A stretch of 64,000 bases of DNA, from assembly GCA_001783715.1 (NCBI GenBank), contig MFNF01000040.1:21108-85107 (forward strand). Reading direction: 5' to 3'. Made by a program: the position numbers and the translations under genes. The stretch comes from Candidatus Lambdaproteobacteria bacterium RIFOXYD2_FULL_56_26. Its GTDB lineage: Bacteria > SAR324 > XYD2-FULL-50-16. The notes under the pieces are model-generated. The model had not been told where the DNA came from. It did no database searches and saw only the letters and a list, made by a program, of their open reading frames with translations. Positions 60,227-64,000 of the stretch are shown here, piece after piece (the stretch's first letter is position 1; the number at the start of each line of letters is the position of its first letter).

Positions 60227-61356
60227 TTGGCCCCCTTGGTGTTCAATTGTCGTTTGAGGCTGGGTTTCTCCCGCAGGATCCGTTCGATCCGGCCCAGTCC
60301 CATGGCGTAAAGGCTGCTTTCCGGCGCTTGGGCCAAGGCTTCTTTGTAGATCCCTTGGGCTAAACCGTAGCCCCCGGTGGCTTCAAAGGCCAAGGCCAGA
60401 TTGTAGAGGTCGTCGGGTTTGGGGTCTTGGGCGGTCACCTGTTGGAGGTGACGAATGGCCATCTGGTAGGCCCCGGCCTGGACCAAAAACTTGCCCCGCT
60501 GGTCCCCGCCCGAAGCCAGCGGCAAGGCGACCTTGGTTTCGGTGACCGCAATCTTGCGCACAAAATCGGTGGCAATTGAGCCAGACAAGGAGGAAAGGGT
60601 TTGTTCAAAGCTGGGCAAGACTTCCGAAGAACCTTCGATCAGGCTGAACCGCTCTTCCTCAGCGTCCCCGGCTCCGGCCTGGAAGTCCTGGGCCATTTTT
60701 TTGACTTGGTCCATCAGGTCCAAGGGAGCCCCGCCGATCTTTTGGGCGAAGGTGCGGGTTTGGGTCGAAACCGCCAAAACCTCGGTGGGGACCAGACGGA
60801 TCAACTTGAGTTCCAAGGTCAGGTTGCCTCGCATGGATTTGTAGGGCCACCAGACGATCTTTTCCACCGATACGTCAAAGCTCCGTTTCCCACCGGAAAC
60901 AAACTCCAGTTCCACCTTTTTGGGGGTAGCTCCATCGGTTTTGGTCAGGGAGACGAACACCCGTCCGGCGATCACCGCCTGGGCCTCTTTTTCCTTGTAA
61001 CCAGCGGCGGAGATGGTTTCTTCCAGCTTCGCACCGGTGGCCAATTTTTCAAACTCATCGGTGTAAACCAGTTCAAAGTAGGGGGTCTCGGCCAGTTGGG
61101 CGATGACCTGGGCTCGGATTTGTTTGGCCAAGGCGGCCTTTTCGGCTGGGCCAAATTCCAGAGGCCGGGCGGTCCATTCACCATTTCTTTCGGTTTCCAA
61201 GGCCTCCGACAATTCAACCACCTCAAAGGGACCCACCGCCACCTTGGTGATCCCGCCGGTCTCGATCTCCGCAGGCCGCAGCACCGTAAGCTTGACCTGG
61301 GGGGCGCAGGAAGCCAAAAACAACCCGGCCAAAAGCCACATCCATCGGGTTTTCAT
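60223..61356 (-). CDS. CsgG-like/TPR lipoprotein, paralog 2
   Basis: 377 residues, lipobox LAGLFLASC. CsgG-like segment: ITKVAVGPFEVVEL, KQIRAQVIAQLAETPYFELVYTDEFEKL and AVIAGRVFVSLTKTD. The C-terminal TPR-like tail has ATDFVRKIAVTETKVALPLASGGDQRGKFLVQAGAY, DDLYNLALAFEATGGYGLAQGIYKEAL. It overlaps both neighbours by four bases, indicating one translationally coupled unit. No enzymatic motif is seen. Confidence 0.7.
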   Translation of the reverse strand: MKTRWMWLLAGLFLASCAPQVKLTVLRPAEIETGGITKVAVGPFEVVELSEALETERNGEWTARPLEFGPAEKAALAKQIRAQVIAQLAETPYFELVYTDEFEKLATGAKLEETISAAGYKEKEAQAVIAGRVFVSLTKTDGATPKKVELEFVSGGKRSFDVSVEKIVWWPYKSMRGNLTLELKLIRLVPTEVLAVSTQTRTFAQKIGGAPLDLMDQVKKMAQDFQAGAGDAEEERFSLIEGSSEVLPSFEQTLSSLSGSIATDFVRKIAVTETKVALPLASGGDQRGKFLVQAGAYQMAIRHLQQVTAQDPKPDDLYNLALAFEATGGYGLAQGIYKEALAQAPESSLYAMGLGRIERILREKPSLKRQLNTKGAK

Positions 61357-62597
61357 CCTTTGGTCTCCTGTTGCAGTTTGAGGGTCCGGGATTCTCCCAG
61401 CCGCCGTTCCATCCGGCCGATCCCTTGGGCAAAGACCGGGTTTTCCTCTTGGTCCAAGGCCCGTTTGTAGAGGTCTTGGGCTTGGACGTAGTCTCCGTCC
61501 GAAGTGGCGGTTGCCTCATAGGTGAGGCCCAGGTTGTAGAGGTCGGCGGGGCGTTCTCCCCCTTCCTGTTCCAGGACTCTCCTAGCCTCGGTCCATTCCC
61601 CGGCCCGCAACAGCCGCTCCACCTCGGCGGAACTGCCCGATGCGATGTCGGCGGCCACCGCCTGTTTGTGTGGAGAGATCATCTGGACAAAACCCTTGAG
61701 GCTGGAGGCGACCAACGCTCCGGTTACCTCGGCCTTTTCTTTTTTGTCCATCTCCTCGGAGACGATGGCCCGGTCGGCGAACCAAGCGCCGGTCGGGTGC
61801 CCCGGATTGCTAGACTCGACCACCCCAATGGGCCGAAAGACCACCGGGGTCACCGGCAAAGCCAACAAAGGCAGGGCCTCGGCAAAGGTGAGGATGGAGG
61901 TATGCACGTTGATCGCCGGTTGGACCAAGTGGCGGTTGAAGTTGGCCGAATCACTTCGTAGTGCCAAGGTTTTCCGCTCGGTCCCCAGGTAGGTGAGGGT
62001 CAGGTCCAGTTGGGCAAAGAGGTTGATGTTTTTGTATTTGTACACCCGCACCACTTGGACCAGAGGGTCAACCTCTTCTCTTCCGGCCAACTTCCCCAAA
62101 ACCCCAACCCCCAGAGCCACCATGTTGGAGGTGCTGTCGTTGCCGCTGCGGCAGGGCAAAAATCCCCAACCGCTCAAGGTCACCCCTTGTTTGCCCTGGG
62201 CGGCGGCGCTGGCTCCGGCGGCAAAGCCCCCCAGGCCGCCTTGGCAGGTGGCCAGTTCGGTGAACTGGCCGGTTTCGCTGCCTTCTTTGCTGGTCACCGA
62301 GCCTTGGATCACCCCTACCGGCTCCAGGTTGGGGTCGATCCCGGCCACCGGGCCGATCACCACCCTAAACCTGCCTTGGGACTCAATTTGTGCCTTGAGC
62401 GCCAAGAGCACCTGGGGCTTGAGGCCCAGTTTGTCGTTGGTGCCGTCGATCTGGTCGGGGAGGATAAAGAGGGTCTTGAGCTTGGGGTCCAAGGCAATCT
62501 TGGCCGGACGTTGGACCTCCAAGGTCGGCACCTTGGCTGCCGAACAGCCGATCACAAACAGGGCAAGGGGCAGCCAAAGGGAAAGGGACGGTTTCAT
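61353..62597 (-). CDS. CsgG-like/TPR lipoprotein, paralog 3
   Basis: 414 residues from ATG 62597, lipobox LPLALFVIGC. The front half has KTLFILPDQIDGTNDKL, LLALKAQIESQGRFRVVIGP and VGVIQGSVTS, the same layout as its paralogs. A Gly/Ala-rich insert with two or more cysteines (ATCQGGLGGFAAGASAAAQGK, FLPCRSGNDS) is its own. The tail repeats the theme FVQMISPHKQAV...RLLRAGEWTEARRVLEQ, DLYNLGLTYEATAT. It is the first gene of the coupled trio. Confidence 0.7.
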   Translation of the reverse strand: MKPSLSLWLPLALFVIGCSAAKVPTLEVQRPAKIALDPKLKTLFILPDQIDGTNDKLGLKPQVLLALKAQIESQGRFRVVIGPVAGIDPNLEPVGVIQGSVTSKEGSETGQFTELATCQGGLGGFAAGASAAAQGKQGVTLSGWGFLPCRSGNDSTSNMVALGVGVLGKLAGREEVDPLVQVVRVYKYKNINLFAQLDLTLTYLGTERKTLALRSDSANFNRHLVQPAINVHTSILTFAEALPLLALPVTPVVFRPIGVVESSNPGHPTGAWFADRAIVSEEMDKKEKAEVTGALVASSLKGFVQMISPHKQAVAADIASGSSAEVERLLRAGEWTEARRVLEQEGGERPADLYNLGLTYEATATSDGDYVQAQDLYKRALDQEENPVFAQGIGRMERRLGESRTLKLQQETKG

Positions 62598-62896
62598 AAA
62601 TCGTACACCCATTTAAAGGTTGAGCCACAATTAGACCCAAGGTGGCCCCAGAAATCAAGAGGCAGTTTTTTCTTTTCTGTTTCAGGGTAAGTGGACTTGT
62701 CGTAAGAAAAGGTCGAAAACCTTGTCAGCTGGGCAAGGAGGGGGGGTGCCAAGACCAAAACCGATCAGGCAAATTTTTCAGAGTTCCTACTTCATGTCAC
62801 GAAGTTAAACAGTTTGAAGACAGCGGGCAATTAGAGGCAAATTGCCCGCTGTCTTCCCTTTGTTTTAGCCAACTAAGAACTAGAAACGTTGAGGAG
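62598..62896. other. Gap between paralogs 3 and 4, with hairpin
   Basis: 299 bases with no supported gene. It holds the long hairpin at 62816-62856. The remainder is A/T-biased leader sequence of paralog 3 on the minus strand, with no clear promoter boxes. Confidence 0.5.
62816..62856. terminator. Perfect 17-bp hairpin after paralog 4
   Basis: GAAGACAGCGGGCAATT (62816-62832) pairs exactly with AATTGCCCGCTGTCTTC (62840-62856), loop seven bases. On the plus strand CCTTTGTTTT follows. For paralog 4 on the minus strand the T tail is weak (AAACTGTTT). Confidence 0.7.
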
Positions 62897-63883
62897 TTAG
62901 CTTTTTTGCGATTGCATCTTGGCTTTGCGTTGTTCTTCAAGCCTAGATTCAATGCGAGCAATAGCTTGAACGATCTCTTCTTTTGGTTTGGTCGTGATAC
63001 GATCTGCAGCCTTGAAATAGGTCAGGGCTACCGGATAATTGCCATTCACTTCCTCAACAATCCCCATCAGGTAGGCAATGACGTAACTATCGCCAAGCTC
63101 ACCAGAAAGTTTTGAAAGTATTTCAGAAGCACGATCAACTCTCCCCATTTTAAAATAGTCAATCGCTTGGTCAAAGGAGCTATCCTGTTCCTTTGACAAT
63201 TCAACATCTACAGAAGTGAGTAACTTGACCTCCATAGATTTTTCTTCTGGGGCGATATCGCCGACAAACTCTCTTGCAACCTCGCTAGCCAGAGTTTGAA
63301 TCGCTGCTTCAGGGGAAGGAATGGCCGAATTTTCATCTGAGCATTGCGCAGCGGTGGAGCGAGGTGAGTAGATGTTGCCAAAAAGGACAGAACCGCTGGA
63401 AACTTCAATGAGCCGCAGCTGTGCATCCAACGCATAGTTGCGTCGAATACAGCTTACTTCGTAATCGTAGCAGTTTTTCCCTTGATCATCACATTTACTT
63501 CTTTTTTCAGTAAAGCGCTGGTCATTGGAGGAAAATCCAGAAATTGACCCTAAAACAACACCGTCAGCCTGAATTTTTTGACTCAGTTTTTCGCCGCTGA
63601 TCTGCGCTGCAGACCATTTTGAGCCAAGGTCCTGGTTCAATATTTTTTCTACTCCCAACCGTTCTACCACGGTAAAATAGGATTCTTTTTTAAGAGTATG
63701 CGCACTTAAGGCAGATTCAACTTTGTCACGGAGGGAAACATCCCCGTCTTTTTCAAAAGACAGAATTGCTACCTTGGTGATATTTTTCCTTGATTTACTG
63801 GGTTCGATGTAGGAGATGGGAACTTTGGTGGCGCAGCCCGCTACGAGTAAAGCGGCAACGAAAATACAAGTCAAAGGTTTCAT
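62897..63883 (-). CDS. CsgG-like/TPR lipoprotein, paralog 4 (A+T-richer)
   Basis: 328 residues from ATG 63883, lipobox FVAALLVAGC. This one matches the CsgG-type pattern best: ITKVAILSFEKDGDVSLRDKVESALSAHTLKKESYFTVVERLGVEKILNQDLG, then IQADGVVLGSISGF. A cysteine cluster (SKCDDQGKNCYDYEVSCIRR) follows. The tail has REFVGDIAPEEKSMEVKLL...AIDYFKMGRVDRASEIL and YPVALTYFKAAD. Its codons and base composition (below 50% G+C in the stretches I counted) differ from the other three, suggesting a different origin. Confidence 0.72.
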   Translation of the reverse strand: MKPLTCIFVAALLVAGCATKVPISYIEPSKSRKNITKVAILSFEKDGDVSLRDKVESALSAHTLKKESYFTVVERLGVEKILNQDLGSKWSAAQISGEKLSQKIQADGVVLGSISGFSSNDQRFTEKRSKCDDQGKNCYDYEVSCIRRNYALDAQLRLIEVSSGSVLFGNIYSPRSTAAQCSDENSAIPSPEAAIQTLASEVAREFVGDIAPEEKSMEVKLLTSVDVELSKEQDSSFDQAIDYFKMGRVDRASEILSKLSGELGDSYVIAYLMGIVEEVNGNYPVALTYFKAADRITTKPKEEIVQAIARIESRLEEQRKAKMQSQKS

Positions 63884-63977
63884 AAAAGTGCGACTAAGAT
63901 TTTCCATCTGAGACCTGCTGAAAAATAAAGGTTTTTTAGTTTTTTATCAGGACGACCTTATGATGTGGGCAGCTTAT

Positions 63978-64000
63978 CCCCCCCCCCCCCCCCCCCCCCC
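63978..64000. repeat. Poly-C run at window edge
   Basis: At least 23 C in a row, reaching the window edge, so its real length is unknown. It lies about 95 bases upstream of paralog 4, where it reads as poly-G on the coding strand. It may be a slippage tract or a sequencing or assembly artefact. Confidence 0.7.

Noticed and set aside
1..64000. CRISPR arrays, insertion sequences, rRNA or tRNA genes
   Set aside because: No regularly spaced repeats, transposase genes, terminal inverted repeats or RNA-gene hallmarks were seen anywhere in the window.

Overview
The window looks like a chromosomal stretch from a Gram-negative, proteobacterium-like organism of fairly high G+C. It carries a lipopolysaccharide heptosyltransferase-type gene, many exported lipoproteins, a TonB-like protein, an outer-membrane-barrel-like protein, RlpA, FtsQ, RseP and a six-domain ribosomal protein S1. 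The combination of FliM/FliN-like switch proteins, a PanP-like decarboxylase, ThyX and a Liv transporter does not fix the phylum; a deep-branching or delta-like proteobacterial lineage is possible but is only an inference. TTG and GTG starts look common, because several ribosome binding sites and family N-termini fit them better than any ATG.

Layout. 0.2-2.7 kb: an acidic FliN-like protein and a divergent FliM-like protein, converging on thiE. 3.4-9.6 kb: a hybrid histidine kinase, ftsQ, argD, prfB (with its programmed +1 frameshift) and rplU-rpmA with promoter and terminator. 10-15 kb: a CHX-type antiporter with two Usp domains, three small genes (one frameshifted, one a 56-residue membrane protein) and fadD. 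15-19.4 kb: an exported protein, a small membrane protein, rlpA, a GT2-GtrA fusion and a heptosyltransferase. 19.5-24.2 kb: a complete, translationally coupled branched-chain amino acid ABC transporter. 24.3-33.8 kb: a PanP-like decarboxylase, then uppS-cdsA-dxr-rseP continuing into a panE-like reductase, a left-handed beta-helix protein, sppA and thyX.

34-45 kb: a DUF3187-like outer membrane protein, lysC, nth, a CPBP protease, trmB, a membrane-anchored J-domain protein, a YicC-family protein, a lipoprotein and a nitronate monooxygenase-family protein, followed by about 0.7 kb without a convincing gene. 45.6-55.4 kb: transketolase, a YdjM-like membrane protein, a large TPR lipoprotein, glycogen phosphorylase, and a degenerate LytM/EnvC-like protein beside a small membrane protein. 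55.2-58.9 kb: small exported proteins, a TonB-like protein and rpsA.

59-64 kb: four related lipoproteins (CsgG-like front half, TPR-like tail), all on the minus strand. Three overlap by four bases; the fourth is visibly A+T richer and lies behind a run of C at the window edge. This array, the transmembrane J-domain protein and the acidic FliN/FliM pair are the least ordinary parts. The rest is mainly housekeeping: isoprenoid and phospholipid synthesis, envelope maintenance, translation, amino-acid and cofactor synthesis, and carbon storage.
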